DNA of 64,000 nt from Dyadobacter flavalbus (GCF_006149045.1 NZ_VBSN01000010.1:1-64000); one strand, 5' to 3'; counted from the first letter of the stretch, positions 52,325-62,302 are shown. Notes: a model not told the origin generated them from the sequence alone. Made by a program: numbers and translations.

Positions 52325-54937
52325 TCAGATTTCTACATTGCCGACATTGTCAAATACCAGATCGCCGGCAGCATTCAGTTCCATCATAATCACTGCATCT
52401 TTGGCAACCTGACCGCTCAGAATGCCTTTTGATAACTCGTTCAGGATTCTTCTCTGCAGAACGCGTTTCAGCGGACGTGCGCCGAATGCCGGATCAAAAC
52501 CGTCTTCACCCAGCTTCGTAAGGGCTTCGTCCGTAGCATCCAAAGTAATTCCCTGTTCCTGCAGTACTTTCTGAATGGCCTTAAACTGGATATCCACAAT
52601 CTTGCGGATGTTTTTGATGGTCAGCGGTTCGAACAATACGATCTCGTCAATACGGTTCAGGAATTCCGGTCTTACCGACGCTTTCAGCAAATCGAGAACG
52701 GCCTGTTTGGCTTCTTCGATAATCAGCGTACGGTTCCAGCCTTCGTCTTCTGCAAATTTTTCCTGAATGATATGGCTGCCGATGTTGGACGTCATGATAA
52801 TGATCGTGTTTTTGAAATTGGCAACACGACCTTTATTATCCGTCAGACGGCCTTCGTCCAGCACCTGCAGAAGAATATTCCAAACGTCCGGATGCGCTTT
52901 TTCAATTTCATCCAGCAAAATCACGCTGTAAGGTTTTCTTCTGACTGCTTCGGTAAGCTGGCCGCCTTCATCGTAACCAACATATCCCGGAGGCGCTCCC
53001 ACCAGACGGCTTACTGCATGGCGTTCCTGATATTCGCTCATATCAATGCGGACCATTGCATTTTCGTCATTAAAGAGGTATTCCGCAAGCGTTTTGGCAA
53101 GTTCGGTTTTGCCGACACCGGTCGGACCAAGGAAAAGGAAACTTCCGATCGGACGCTTAGCATCCTGCAGTCCGGCCCGGCTTCTGCGTACAGCGTCGGA
53201 TACTACTTCAATGGCTTCATCCTGTCCGGCAACGCGCTGGTGCAAGTGACTTTCCAGCTGCAGTAATTTTTCCCTGTCGCTCTGAAGCATTTTGCTTACC
53301 GGAATTCCGGTCCATTTTGCAACCACTTCGGCAATGTCTTCGGGCGTAATTTCTTCCTGCATCAGACTTTCCGCATTGTCCGATTTCTGAAGTTCAGCCA
53401 GTTTGCTTTGTACCTCTGGAATCCGGCCGTATCTGATTTCGGCTACTTTTCCAAAATCTCCGGCACGCTCTGCCTGTTCCGCTTCCAGACGCAGCTGCTC
53501 GCTTTGTTCTTTCAGTGTGCGTACTTCATTAACTTTTCCTTTTTCATTTTCCCACTGTGCTTTCAACGTATTGCGTTCTTCGCTCAGGTCTGCGATTTCC
53601 TTGTTCAGGACTGTTTCCTTGTCCTTGTTATGCTCACGACGGATGGCTTCTCTTTCGATTTCCAGCTGCATGATCCGGCGGTTCAGTTCGTCCAGTTCTT
53701 CGGGGACGCTGTCCATTTCAAGACGGAGCTTGGAAGCAGCTTCATCCATCAAATCAATGGCTTTGTCTGGCAAAAAGCGGTCGCTGATGTAGCGGTTGGA
53801 AAGTTCAACGGCTGCAATGACCGCGTCATCCTGAATCCTTACGCCATGATGGAGTTCATATTTTTCCTTAATACCGCGCAAAATGCTGATCGCGTCAGGA
53901 ATACTCGGTTCATCGACCATAACCGCCTGAAAACGACGTTCAAGCGCTTTGTCTTTTTCCATGTATTTCTGATATTCTTTCAGCGTAGTGGCACCAATTG
54001 CATGCAGTTCACCGCGTGCAAGTGCAGGTTTAAGCAGGTTGGCAGCGTCCATTGCGCTTTCTCCGCCTCCGCCGGCACCAATCAATGTGTGTATTTCGTC
54101 AATGAAAAGGACGATTTCGCCTTCGGAATCCGTCACTTCCTTGATAACTGCTTTCAGACGTTCTTCAAATTCACCTTTGTACTTGGCACCTGCGATAAGC
54201 AGACCCATATCCAAGGATACAATAATCTTGGATTTCAGGTTTTCAGGAACGTCGCCCTGCACGATGCGCTGGGCAAGTCCTTCCACGATCGCTGTTTTAC
54301 CTACGCCGGGTTCACCCAGCAAAATAGGGTTGTTTTTTGTACGGCGGCTCAGTATCTGGAGCACACGCCGGATTTCTTCGTCCCTGCCAATTACCGGATC
54401 AATTTTGCCGGCTTTTGCCAGTTCGTTTAAGTTTTTGCTGTAACGCTCCAGAGAGCGGTATTTAGCTTCTGCGTTTTGATCTTTCACGGGGTTATTTTTT
54501 CCTCTAAGTTCCTTGATTGCGTTAATCAGTTCTTTTTCTTTAAAGCCAACTTCTTTCATCAGGCTGGCTGTGGAATCTTTTCCGCTTAGAATGCCCAGTA
54601 AAAGAAGTTCAATGCTTATGAATTCATCTCCGAATCCTTTCAGATAATTCTGTGCTTTCCCGCTTGCAGCAGCCATGTCATTGCCAAGATAAGGCTGTCC
54701 GCCGCTTACACGCGGATAACCGTCCAGAATTTTCTGAAGTCTGCTGTTTAATATTTCGGGGCTGATATTTAATTTGTTAAGAAGAAAAAGCGATGTATTC
54801 GGGTCTTCTTCCAGAATAGCTTTCAGTACATGGCCGGTTTCAATAGCTTGCTGCTGATTTCCCTGGGCCATCTGCGCAGCATGCTGTATAATTTCCTGCG
54901 CCTTGATTGTATATTGGTTAAAATTCATGGCGTTCAT
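52325..54937 (-). CDS. clpB: ATP-dependent disaggregase ClpB
   Basis: 870 residues: N-terminal substrate domain (1-150), first AAA+ domain with Walker A GEPGVGKT (208-215), a coiled-coil middle domain (about 410-530; [20 protein letters not shown]), second AAA+ domain with [13 protein letters not shown], and a small C-terminal domain with [11 protein letters not shown]. ClpB extracts polypeptides from aggregates with DnaK. ATG at 54937; an ATG three codons later (54928) may be the true start, as family proteins usually begin MNFNxYTIKAQE. No heat-shock regulator site is obvious upstream. Confidence 0.96.
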   Translation of the reverse strand: MNAMNFNQYTIKAQEIIQHAAQMAQGNQQQAIETGHVLKAILEEDPNTSLFLLNKLNISPEILNSRLQKILDGYPRVSGGQPYLGNDMAAASGKAQNYLKGFGDEFISIELLLLGILSGKDSTASLMKEVGFKEKELINAIKELRGKNNPVKDQNAEAKYRSLERYSKNLNELAKAGKIDPVIGRDEEIRRVLQILSRRTKNNPILLGEPGVGKTAIVEGLAQRIVQGDVPENLKSKIIVSLDMGLLIAGAKYKGEFEERLKAVIKEVTDSEGEIVLFIDEIHTLIGAGGGGESAMDAANLLKPALARGELHAIGATTLKEYQKYMEKDKALERRFQAVMVDEPSIPDAISILRGIKEKYELHHGVRIQDDAVIAAVELSNRYISDRFLPDKAIDLMDEAASKLRLEMDSVPEELDELNRRIMQLEIEREAIRREHNKDKETVLNKEIADLSEERNTLKAQWENEKGKVNEVRTLKEQSEQLRLEAEQAERAGDFGKVAEIRYGRIPEVQSKLAELQKSDNAESLMQEEITPEDIAEVVAKWTGIPVSKMLQSDREKLLQLESHLHQRVAGQDEAIEVVSDAVRRSRAGLQDAKRPIGSFLFLGPTGVGKTELAKTLAEYLFNDENAMVRIDMSEYQERHAVSRLVGAPPGYVGYDEGGQLTEAVRRKPYSVILLDEIEKAHPDVWNILLQVLDEGRLTDNKGRVANFKNTIIIMTSNIGSHIIQEKFAEDEGWNRTLIIEEAKQAVLDLLKASVRPEFLNRIDEIVLFEPLTIKNIRKIVDIQFKAIQKVLQEQGITLDATDEALTKLGEDGFDPAFGARPLKRVLQRRILNELSKGILSGQVAKDAVIMMELNAAGDLVFDNVGNVEI

Positions 54938-55199
54938 TTCATTTTTGATTCTATACGGTTTATAAAAAATGGTATGCCGCAGCTTAGAACCGGAAATTTT
55001 GACATTATTTTAGGCTTTTTCTGGAATTACAGGACAAAATGGCTGCTTTCAGGGGCTGTTTTTATTTATTGAAGTCAGGCTTGCCATAAAACAAAACTTC
55101 CATCACTGAATAGAAATCAGCAATGGAAGTTTCCGTTTATTAAAAAATTTGAGCCGGCGGTGTAAGTTACTGACGGCAATCTATGTTTTTAGCAATGAT
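54938..55199. other. Gap between clpB and lysA
   Basis: 262 bases including the lysA terminator. Reading frames here are short and do not resemble any family. The clpB promoter must lie in the first part but I find no good TAnnTTTG box. Confidence 0.5.
55094..55135 (-). terminator. Hairpin downstream of lysA
   Basis: AAACTTCCAT / ATGGAAGTTT forms a 10-bp stem with a loop that can pair further (CTGA/TCAG). On the minus strand it is followed by TTTTGTTTTAT. It lies about 65 bases after the lysA stop. Confidence 0.7.
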
Positions 55200-56429
55200 C
55201 TATATTTCAATCTGGGTTCTCAGCAAATCTTCCAAAGTTTCACGTCTTCTCACAAGCTTGGCTGCGCCATTGTCAATCAGGATTTCAGCAGGGCGGAGGC
55301 GGGTGTTGTAATTGGAACTCATGGTAAGTCCGTATGCGCCCGCATTCAGGAACGCCAGCACATCGCCCGGACGAACTTCCGGCAGGTTGCGGTCGGCAGC
55401 AAACGTGTCCGTTTCGCATATGTAGCCCACAACATTATACAGTTTCTGTTCGCCGCCCGGATTAGAAAGATTCAGAATGTGATGATAGGAGCCGTACATC
55501 ATCGGACGTATCAAATGATTCAGACCTGAATCCACATGCACGAAATTGCGCGCCGGGTCTTCTTTTACAACCGTCGTTTTCACAAGCAGATAACCGGCTT
55601 CACTGACCAGAAATTTGCCCGGCTCAAACCAGAGCTGCAGTTCCCTTCCGTATTCGCTGCAGAACGTTTTAAATCGCTCCGAAATCTTGTTTCCCAGCAG
55701 CTCCATATCCGTCACCGCGTCTCCGGGCAGGTACGAAACTTTGAACCCGCCGCCCAGATCAAGGATTTGCAGATCCGGAAACTGCTTTGCGGCCTCAAAA
55801 AGAATGTCGGCCACCTGCAGAAACGGCTCCGCATCTTTGATATCAGAACCGGTATGCTGGTGCAAACCAATGATTTTTATATCATATTTTGCAACTACTT
55901 CCTTGATCCTGTCCAGCAGCAGAACCGAAATCCCGAATTTGGAATCTGCATGTGCCGTCATGATTTTTATATTTCCGCCGGCTGCCACATTCGGTTTGAT
56001 TCGGATCATGCACGGCTTTGTGTTTCCGTATGTTTTTCCAAACCATTCCAGCAGCGGAATGCTGTCGATATTCACGATGGAGCCTGCTTCAACGGCAGCT
56101 TTTACTTCCTCAAAAGGAACGCCGCTTGGCGTGAAAGTAATCTGATCGCCGCTGTAACCTGCCATTTTTCCCATTTCCAGTTCGCCGGGAGAAACTGCAT
56201 CCAGTTCCACCCCGATGCTCCGCATCAGTTTCAAGACGGACAAGTTCGTATTGGCCTTGCACGCATACTTGATCTTCATGTTAATGCCGGAAAAAGCCTG
56301 CTGAAGTTCATTCACTTTCCGGCGGATCGTGGCTCCGTCGTAAACATAAAGCGGACTTCCATATTGTTCCAGAAGCTGGATCGGGTCAATGCCTTGCAGT
56401 GTAAATGTATTTTGGTCGGTGAGTTGCAT
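55200..56429 (-). CDS. lysA: Diaminopimelate decarboxylase
   Basis: 409 residues, the last step of lysine synthesis (meso-diaminopimelate to lysine), PLP-dependent. Fold type III alanine-racemase-like: YACKAN with the PLP Lys at about 58, the HQHTGSDIKD loop, DLGGGF, and C-terminal CETDTFA and GAYGLTMSSNYN. The ATG at 56429 is followed by QLTDQNTFTLQGID, consistent with family starts. It lies 55 bases downstream of pyrF on the same strand and may be co-transcribed. Confidence 0.96.
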   Translation of the reverse strand: MQLTDQNTFTLQGIDPIQLLEQYGSPLYVYDGATIRRKVNELQQAFSGINMKIKYACKANTNLSVLKLMRSIGVELDAVSPGELEMGKMAGYSGDQITFTPSGVPFEEVKAAVEAGSIVNIDSIPLLEWFGKTYGNTKPCMIRIKPNVAAGGNIKIMTAHADSKFGISVLLLDRIKEVVAKYDIKIIGLHQHTGSDIKDAEPFLQVADILFEAAKQFPDLQILDLGGGFKVSYLPGDAVTDMELLGNKISERFKTFCSEYGRELQLWFEPGKFLVSEAGYLLVKTTVVKEDPARNFVHVDSGLNHLIRPMMYGSYHHILNLSNPGGEQKLYNVVGYICETDTFAADRNLPEVRPGDVLAFLNAGAYGLTMSSNYNTRLRPAEILIDNGAAKLVRRRETLEDLLRTQIEI

Positions 56430-56484
56430 TTGGAAAAAATGTATTTGTAAAAGTCAGGATGCGGGTAAATGATTCCGGAAAAAG

Positions 56485-57312
56485 CTATTTGCAGTAACGA
56501 TCCAGATAAATTTCCATTTCCTGCTGCATTCCGGACGCTTCTTCTTTGGCTTTCAATGCAAAATCTTTGTCGTTTCCCGCATAAATAATACTTCTGGAAG
56601 CATTGACGAGCAGTCCGCAATGTGCATTCATGCCGTATTTCGAAACTTCTTCCAGACTTCCGCCCTGCGCGCCTACGCCCGGCACAAGCATGAAATGTTC
56701 CGGGATAATGGTTCTTATTTTTTGGAATTCCGCAGCCTGCGTTGCACCCAGCACATACATCATGCGGTCCGGCCCGGCCCATGTCTGCGAAGTGCGCAGA
56801 ACATGTTCGTAAAATGCAGCACCTTCGGAATCAAGCCTTTGGAAATCGTTACTGCCGGGATTGGACGTTAATGCAAGCAGAATAACCCATTTGTTTTCAA
56901 ATTCCAGAAACGGCTTTACAGAGTCACTTCCCATGTAAGGAGCCACCGTTACAGCGTCGAACTCCATTCCGGAAGAAGCAGGATCAAAAAAGGTTCTGGC
57001 GTAAAGTCCGGACGTATTGCCGATATCGCCGCGCTTGGCATCGGCAATGGTAAAATGCGTTTTCGGGATATACTCAACGGTTTTCTGAAGACTTTCCCAG
57101 CCTTTCGGGCCGAGGGCTTCGTAAAAGGCCGTATTGGGTTTGTAGGAAACACAGAAATCGGCCGTGGCGTCAATAATCCGTCTGTTGAATTCAAAAACCG
57201 GGTCCTTTTCCTTTAGAAGATGAGCGGGTATTTTCCGGATATCGGTATCCAGCCCGACACACAAGTAAGATTTTTTTGTGGAAATGGATTCAAAAAGCGC
57301 TTCGTAAGTCAT
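56485..57312 (-). CDS. pyrF: Orotidine 5'-phosphate decarboxylase (type 2)
   Basis: 275 residues. Decarboxylates OMP to UMP, the step just before pyrH's reaction. The active-site motif DAKRGD (Asp91, Lys93, Asp96) and [13 protein letters not shown] mark it as the longer PyrF subfamily. C-terminal [14 protein letters not shown] is also typical. It faces rfbC across a divergent 102-base gap. Confidence 0.95.
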   Translation of the reverse strand: MTYEALFESISTKKSYLCVGLDTDIRKIPAHLLKEKDPVFEFNRRIIDATADFCVSYKPNTAFYEALGPKGWESLQKTVEYIPKTHFTIADAKRGDIGNTSGLYARTFFDPASSGMEFDAVTVAPYMGSDSVKPFLEFENKWVILLALTSNPGSNDFQRLDSEGAAFYEHVLRTSQTWAGPDRMMYVLGATQAAEFQKIRTIIPEHFMLVPGVGAQGGSLEEVSKYGMNAHCGLLVNASRSIIYAGNDKDFALKAKEEASGMQQEMEIYLDRYCK

Positions 57313-57360
57313 GTTTTTGGAAATATTGCGCCGAAATTACAACCTCTATCAATAGATTCA

Positions 57361-57368
57361 TAAATTTG
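57361..57368 (+). promoter_or_regulatory. Likely -7 box of rfbC
   Basis: TAAATTTG fits TAnnTTTG, 46 bases before the rfbC ATG in the gap shared with divergent pyrF. No TTG is found at the correct spacing. Confidence 0.4.
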
Positions 57369-57414
57369 TCGCAAGATAAAGATAGCCATAACCAAACAGG
57401 AGAAAATTACACCT

Positions 57415-57966
57415 ATGCAGATTCGAGAAACTTCCATATCCGGTTTAGTAGAAATTTTCCCGCGCGTTTTCGAAGATGAACGCGGATTTTTCTTTGAATC
57501 TTATAATGAGCAGTTGTTTAAGAAACTGAATTTACCCACGAATTTCGTCCAGGACAATCAGTCATTTTCTAAAAAAGGCGTAGTAAGAGGGCTTCATTTT
57601 CAGAAGGCGCCTTTTTCGCAGGGCAAGCTTGTAAGGGTTATTTCCGGCAGGGTTCTTGATGTTGCCGTCGACATCCGCCCGGATTCACCGACATTCGGCC
57701 AGCACGAAATATTTGAACTCAGAAGCGATACGCACAACATTGCCTATATTCCGGAAGGATTTGCACACGGGTTCGCTGCGCTGGAAGATACTATTTTCAG
57801 TTATAAATGCACGAATGTTTACAACAAGGAATCCGAGTCCGGAATCCTGTGGAACGATCCTGATCTGGGAATAAACTGGGGCGTTGAAAATCCGATTGTT
57901 TCTGAAAAAGACGTGATCCTACCGGATTTCAAAACGATTATTGCTGAAATAAAAGCAAGCTACTAA
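57415..57966 (+). CDS. rfbC: dTDP-4-dehydrorhamnose 3,5-epimerase
   Basis: 183 residues of the cupin-type RmlC family, which epimerises dTDP-4-keto-6-deoxyglucose on the way to dTDP-rhamnose. Typical: VVRGLHFQKAPFSQGKLVRV with the catalytic His, AFIPEGFAHGF-type (here AYIPEGFAHGF) loop, and YKCTNVYNKESE. The rest of the rml set is not in the window. Terminates 11 bases from the convergent DJ-1-type gene. Confidence 0.95.
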   Translation: MQIRETSISGLVEIFPRVFEDERGFFFESYNEQLFKKLNLPTNFVQDNQSFSKKGVVRGLHFQKAPFSQGKLVRVISGRVLDVAVDIRPDSPTFGQHEIFELRSDTHNIAYIPEGFAHGFAALEDTIFSYKCTNVYNKESESGILWNDPDLGINWGVENPIVSEKDVILPDFKTIIAEIKASY

Positions 57967-57977
57967 TAAATACAGTT

Positions 57978-58658
57978 TTACTTTTCGAAGAGTTCTTCAA
58001 GCGCTTTCGAGGCAACCTTACGGGCCGAATTCGGATTCTGGCCTGTAATAAGCCTTTCGTCCATTTCAATGTATTCCACAAACGGGATCATGGCTTTGGT
58101 ATAATGTGCGCCGCGTTCTTTCAGTTTGTCTTCCAGGTAAAAAGGCACTTCACTGACAAAACGCATCAATGTTTCTTCAATATTGGAGAAGCCGGTCAGG
58201 TATTTGTCACTGATCAGCCATGAGCCGTCGGACAATCTGACATTCAGCAATCCGCATACGCCGTGGCAAACGGCAGAAACCATTCCGTTACGCTCGTATA
58301 TTTTTGCCGTAATTTCCTGCAGTTCGCTGTTTTCGGTCAGGTCCCAGAGTGCGCCGTGGCCTCCGGTGAAATAAATAAGGCGGTAATCTTCCGACTGTAC
58401 CTGCGAAGGAGTAAGCGAATTGGAAAGCTTGTTCCTGAAAACAGCATCTTCCCAGTATTTTGCATTGCATTCGTCTTTGAAATCGAGGCTTCTTTCATCA
58501 ATCGGGATTTCTCCGCCGAGCGGGCTTACGAAATCCATCAGAACCCGCCTGCCGGCCATTTTTTCATAGAAGTGAGTAAGCTCACTCAGCCACAATCCTG
58601 TCTTGCCCGTTTTGGTAGGATATGTCTGGTGATTGGTGCAGGCGATAAGGACTTTCAT
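57978..58658 (-). CDS. DJ-1 superfamily protein (Hsp31/type 1 glutamine amidotransferase-like)
   Basis: 226 residues. Glu26 in WLSELTHFYEK, Cys131-His132 in SAVCHGV, and the PxGGxxP-like VSPLGGEIPID stretch follow the larger DJ-1 class of Hsp31/YhbO-type proteins (chaperone, glyoxalase or deglycase). C-terminal NPNSARKVASKALEELF ends it. Convergent with rfbC. Relation to the other DJ-1 gene 6 kb away is distant. Confidence 0.88.
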   Translation of the reverse strand: MKVLIACTNHQTYPTKTGKTGLWLSELTHFYEKMAGRRVLMDFVSPLGGEIPIDERSLDFKDECNAKYWEDAVFRNKLSNSLTPSQVQSEDYRLIYFTGGHGALWDLTENSELQEITAKIYERNGMVSAVCHGVCGLLNVRLSDGSWLISDKYLTGFSNIEETLMRFVSEVPFYLEDKLKERGAHYTKAMIPFVEYIEMDERLITGQNPNSARKVASKALEELFEK

Positions 58659-58753
58659 ATTAAATGCCGGATATTACTTCTGGAAAGATACCATAATTTT
58701 ACAGTAGTTTCCAGTCGTAATACAGGGCAATGATGAAGAGGGCTGCGGGATAA

Positions 58754-59410
58754 TTACAGAAGCTGGTTTTTATAAGCGAAAGCAACGGCGGCGGCTGTGC
58801 TTTTGGTGCCTGTTTTTTCAAGAACTCTCAGCCGGTGACCTTCTACGGTACGCACGCTGATGAAAAGCTTGTCGCTGATTTCGGTTGTGGAAAGTCCGTC
58901 ACAGATCAGCTGCAGCACTTCTTTTTCTCTTGATGACAAAGCTACGTTGCAGGCATTCGGGAAAAAAGGATGCTTGTTGATCTGGCGGGTAACCATTTTC
59001 CGGTGCATAGCCTTGGAAACAAAATCATTATAATAAAATCCTTCTTCATCAACCCGGCGGATTGCTTTTTCTACCTCATCCGGACTCGTATCTTTCAGAA
59101 GATAACCCTGCACTCCTTTTTCCAGCATGTGAATGACAAACCGGTCTTCGTTATACATGGAAACGACGATAACCTTGATATTCGGAAAACGTTCAAATGC
59201 CGCTTCGGTCGCCTGAATGCCGTCCATTACGGGCATCTGCAGATCCATAAACACAATATCCGGCGTATGTCCCGGCAGCCTGTCCAGAAGTTCCTGCCCG
59301 TTTGCAGCTTCCAGGATAAATTCAAAATCAGGAACGCTGCTCAGCATGGAAATGAATCCTTTTCTGAACAGTTCGTGATCGTCTGCAATTCCAAGTTTAA
59401 GCGTTTTCAT
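58754..59410 (-). CDS. NarL/FixJ-type response regulator
   Basis: 218 residues. Receiver domain 1-120 with the acidic pocket DDHE (10-13), phospho-acceptor Asp56 in VFMDLQMP, and Lys near 106; C-terminal LuxR-type helix-turn-helix (about 150-215) with LSSREKEVLQLICDGLSTTEI and RTVEGHRLRVLEKTG. I use the ATG at 59410; ATG at 59422 overlaps the kinase stop and cannot be excluded. It is the last gene of a four-gene signalling operon and is the output of the kinase upstream. Confidence 0.93.
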   Translation of the reverse strand: MKTLKLGIADDHELFRKGFISMLSSVPDFEFILEAANGQELLDRLPGHTPDIVFMDLQMPVMDGIQATEAAFERFPNIKVIVVSMYNEDRFVIHMLEKGVQGYLLKDTSPDEVEKAIRRVDEEGFYYNDFVSKAMHRKMVTRQINKHPFFPNACNVALSSREKEVLQLICDGLSTTEISDKLFISVRTVEGHRLRVLEKTGTKSTAAAVAFAYKNQLL

Positions 59411-59414
59411 AACT

Positions 59415-60278
59415 TTATACATTCACACGTTCTCTGCGGAAAGGGTGTAGGGGTTCCAGCTTGACATCTGCAACCGGCATGACGGGAATCTGCGCAAAAG
59501 CGCTTGCTCCGCCTTTTTCCGGCTTTTCGTACAGCACCGTACCGTTTAAAATAGCAAGACGGCTTTCTATGCCAAGCAGCCCGAGTCCTGCCATGCTGCT
59601 TTCTTTCATTTTCTCGGGATCAAACCCGATTCCGTTGTCAGTAACCCTTAGTCCAATCAGTTCTTCCCTGATTTCCAGTGTAATTTCAATGCGGGTGCAA
59701 TTTGCATGTTTGATAGCATTGTTCACCAGTTCCTGCATGATCCTGTAAAGTGTCAGTTCCAGTTTTTGTGCCTGTCTGGGAAATTCCTCCATGCCGGCAT
59801 GAAAGGAAATGGTCAGGTTCTTATCCTCTGCCAGTTTATGAATAAACTCTTCAATGGCTTCCAGTAACCCGAAACGTTCCAGCGTAGTAGGAACCAGGTC
59901 GCGCGTGATGCGTCTTACGTGCAGGATGGTTTCTTCAACCAGGGACTGGGATTTTCGCATGATCTGATCTTCTTTTTCATTCCGGGAATTTCCAGCCATT
60001 TTAATCAGTTGGTTCAGGCTTAACTTGGTCAGCGAGAGCATCGTGCCAATGTCATCGTGTAAATCCTGTGCAATGCGGCGCCTTTCCGTCTCTTCTGAAT
60101 TCAGTGCCGTGTCGAGCAGTAAACGGTTGTAATTCTTTTCAATATCGTTTATTTTTTTCTCTTCTTCAAACCTTCTTTTCTGATAGTACATCACAAAGGA
60201 GATCATGCAGAATGCCATTGTCAGCATTGCCAGTGAAGCAACAAGTAATGCCCATTTCAATTCTTCACTGTTTTGCAT
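59415..60278 (-). CDS. Membrane-bound sensor histidine kinase (HisKA_3, NarX-like)
   Basis: 287 residues: one N-terminal transmembrane segment (about 8-30), a coiled-coil (34-60), the HisKA_3 dimerisation box RRRIAQDLHDDIGTM (phosphorylated His74), and a HATPase_c domain with LVNNAIKHA, DNGIGFDPEKM and GLGLLGI. No sensor domain is fused, so ligand sensing is probably by the membrane protein encoded just upstream, whose stop overlaps this start by 14 bases. I use ATG at 60278 because it gives a clean transmembrane start; a longer frame adds 46 residues. Confidence 0.92.
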   Translation of the reverse strand: MQNSEELKWALLVASLAMLTMAFCMISFVMYYQKRRFEEEKKINDIEKNYNRLLLDTALNSEETERRRIAQDLHDDIGTMLSLTKLSLNQLIKMAGNSRNEKEDQIMRKSQSLVEETILHVRRITRDLVPTTLERFGLLEAIEEFIHKLAEDKNLTISFHAGMEEFPRQAQKLELTLYRIMQELVNNAIKHANCTRIEITLEIREELIGLRVTDNGIGFDPEKMKESSMAGLGLLGIESRLAILNGTVLYEKPEKGGASAFAQIPVMPVADVKLEPLHPFRRERVNV

Positions 60279-60963
60279 AATCAGCTGTGGAAAAGTGATA
60301 AATACCAATACTAAAAAACAAGGCGCACAAGATTTCAAACAGGGTAGGAATCGTATTGGCAATTCCCAGGTCAAATGAGTTTTTCCAGGTGGCCGTGTAA
60401 TGGAAAACAGGTGCAATAAATATAAAGCTGGAATAATAAAGCAGCAATCCCGAGCAAACCCAGAAAAACGGAAAAGTAAGCAGGTTCGGAATCTGCAGGG
60501 ATTTTATAATATCGTAAAAGAACAACAGAACGAGCGCAATGATTAAAACTCCTTCTACGGTCTTTGCAAACAGTACAGCTCTGTGATTATGGAGGTCGTG
60601 CAGCTGTGAATTCGATTTCAGTATGTCCCAGACTGTAAAGATCAAAAACCCGATCATGGATGCAATCAGAAACCTTTTGAAAGTTATGGAACTGAATTTG
60701 AAATAAAACATTCCGCTTAGAAAAGAATAGTAAAAAGGAATGGCAATGTTAAAATACAATAAGTTATTCTGATGCATTGCTGCTGTGTGAAACATAATTA
60801 CATCAATAATCAGCTTGAAAATCAGATATAGTAAAAGTAACTTAAAGGAAGGATCAATGTATGCCTTTCTGTAAATTATTAATATCAAGGGCAATAGTGT
60901 GATAAATACAGCTATACATCCAACAGGGTTTTTGGTACAATATGTCAGATATACGGGAAACAT
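60265..60963 (-). CDS. Multi-pass membrane protein of the signalling operon
   Basis: 232 residues with about seven hydrophobic segments (near 14-31, 38-55, 70-88, 92-112, 130-150, 160-180 and 205-225). No known domain is recognised; the layout resembles 7-transmembrane sensor modules found with Bacteroidota kinases. The gene overlaps the kinase by 14 bases and is preceded by the small Cys-tailed gene after 25 bases, so the four are very likely one transcript. A role as input to the kinase is inferred only from this context. Confidence 0.82.
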   Translation of the reverse strand: MFPVYLTYCTKNPVGCIAVFITLLPLILIIYRKAYIDPSFKLLLLYLIFKLIIDVIMFHTAAMHQNNLLYFNIAIPFYYSFLSGMFYFKFSSITFKRFLIASMIGFLIFTVWDILKSNSQLHDLHNHRAVLFAKTVEGVLIIALVLLFFYDIIKSLQIPNLLTFPFFWVCSGLLLYYSSFIFIAPVFHYTATWKNSFDLGIANTIPTLFEILCALFFSIGIYHFSTADYAKQ

Positions 60964-60988
60964 ACATGTATATATTTAATAGCCTGCC

Positions 60989-61405
60989 CTAGCATTGGCT
61001 CGGGCAGAGAGGCCCGCCAAGCATCACCTCTTTCATAGCAGGCATATCTTTCAGTCCGCCCAGTTGTGCGCTGGCTGTCAGATCATTTCCGTCTTCGTCC
61101 ACAGGAACAAGAATTAACCTTGATGTAGGTTTTTTCATTATCTCTCTGCCTATCAAGCGTTTGTTTTCAGAAGCATCTTCCTCTTCTTCCCGGATTCCGT
61201 AATAAATTCTGAAACCGGCACATTTATCTCCATGCATGCTGATCAACTCATTGAAAGTGTGAATCCCGAAAAATTCTGCCTTGACATACTTATCGCCGCG
61301 TTCCAGAATTTTATTCTGTCTGGCCTGATACAGACTAGTTAATCTCAATGCTGCTTCGGCCGATACCAGTTCACCTTCTTTACCCGTAAATCTTTTAGTA
61401 TCCAT
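60989..61405 (-). CDS. Small protein with GG/CPxxC tail of the signalling operon
   Basis: 138 residues starting at ATG 61405 (an extended frame from TTG at 61474 would add a hydrophobic leader). The N-terminal part begins KRFTGKEGELVSAEAA, the middle contains KYVKAEFFGIHTFNELISM and an acidic run, and near the C-terminus LILVPVDEDGNDLT precedes a tail ending in GGPLCPSQC. I have seen broadly similar small proteins beside Bacteroidota membrane-sensor genes, but I cannot name the family. The final GG followed by two Cys resembles a processed peptide or metal/redox site; neither is shown. Confidence 0.75.
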   Translation of the reverse strand: MDTKRFTGKEGELVSAEAALRLTSLYQARQNKILERGDKYVKAEFFGIHTFNELISMHGDKCAGFRIYYGIREEEEDASENKRLIGREIMKKPTSRLILVPVDEDGNDLTASAQLGGLKDMPAMKEVMLGGPLCPSQC

Positions 61406-61808
61406 GGATTTATTAATAAAAAGATTAAGTAGAACAATATATGTAAATGTAACCAGCGGGATTCTCAACACCAAGCAAGAATCGGGCTATTGATTAATCG
61501 GTATTTTTATAATATATTGATTTACAGTACATGTTATGGAATAAGGGTTCGTAAATCACGTAATTTTACCTGGCACTTTAAGGGTTATTACCAATTGCGG
61601 AAGTGATGTTACGTGATCGTCAGACCGGGGAAATTCACGCTAGAACTCGATAGGAAATTATAGTAAATTTAGAAATCCGCAAGCAGGAAAATGATTGTAA
61701 ATACAGGGTTAGGTTATATTATAAAGTCGTGAGAGAGATCTTTTGCGACTTTTTTAAGTTTAAAATAAAACGAACTTATTTTGACAACAGCCTTGATCGT
61801 GACTTGCT
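61406..61808. promoter_or_regulatory. 403-base AT-rich divergent intergenic region
   Basis: It separates the four-gene signalling operon from the Rdx gene, so promoters for both must lie here. No open frame beyond 15-20 codons exists. A 9-base inverted repeat (61555-61563 and 61609-61617) is the most evident structure. No clear TAnnTTTG box with a spaced TTG is visible. Confidence 0.45.
61555..61617. repeat. Inverted repeat ATCACGTAA ... TTACGTGAT
   Basis: The arms at 61555-61563 and 61609-61617 are perfectly complementary and separated by 45 bases. Inside them lie more TTAC/GTAA-like bases. It could be a dyad operator for a regulator or a weak long hairpin; the spacing is long for a single dimer. 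Confidence 0.5.
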
Positions 61809-62084
61809 ATGAAATCGACCATAACCATAGAATACTGCCCCAAATGCGGCTGGCTCCTGCGTGCTGCATGGATCGCACAGGAACTGCTTACTACTTTTAC
61901 GGATGACTTGCATGCCGTTCAGCTGGTGCCTTCGGAAGTAGCCGGCAGATATACGGTGCACCTGAACGAAACCCTGCTGTGGGACAGAAAGCGGGAAGGC
62001 CGTTTTCCCGAGCCGAAAGAACTGAAACAAAGGGTAAGAGACGTGATAGATCCGGAACGCAGCCTCGGACACAGCGACAGGTAA
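61809..62084 (+). CDS. SelW/SelT/SelH-like (Rdx family) protein
   Basis: 91 residues of the thioredoxin-like Rdx fold. The redox motif is CPKCGW (Cys10, Cys13), with LLRAAWIAQELLTTF as the first helix and a short beta section WDRKREGRFPEPKELK. In selenoproteins of this family one Cys is selenocysteine; here it is ordinary Cys. Members bind partner proteins rather than reduce free substrates. Lies alone between the signalling operon and Hsp20. Confidence 0.83.
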   Translation: MKSTITIEYCPKCGWLLRAAWIAQELLTTFTDDLHAVQLVPSEVAGRYTVHLNETLLWDRKREGRFPEPKELKQRVRDVIDPERSLGHSDR

Positions 62085-62302
62085 AAACGGGAGAAAAGGG
62101 GCAAACAGGACAAAATGGCGCTGCTGTGGATTTTGTCCTGCAAGTTTGGCAGGTCGTAAATTTTGCTAGGATTAAATACCAATTATGCCGAATATGGAGT
62201 TATAAGGCTCAGAAAGTGCTTGCCGGATACTTAATACTTTCATTATTATGATTAAATTTCTGTTTTTTCTGAAAGTAATGAAGTCTGGCACGCAGTTTTC
62301 TA

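Noticed and set aside
53408..54430. Long 340-codon frame on the plus strand across clpB
   Set aside because: It lies entirely inside the antisense strand of clpB, which has full motif support; the translation has no family resemblance and is His/Phe/Cys-rich as shadows usually are.
55536..56450. 304-codon plus-strand frame across lysA
   Set aside because: Antisense shadow of lysA; no domain or start context.
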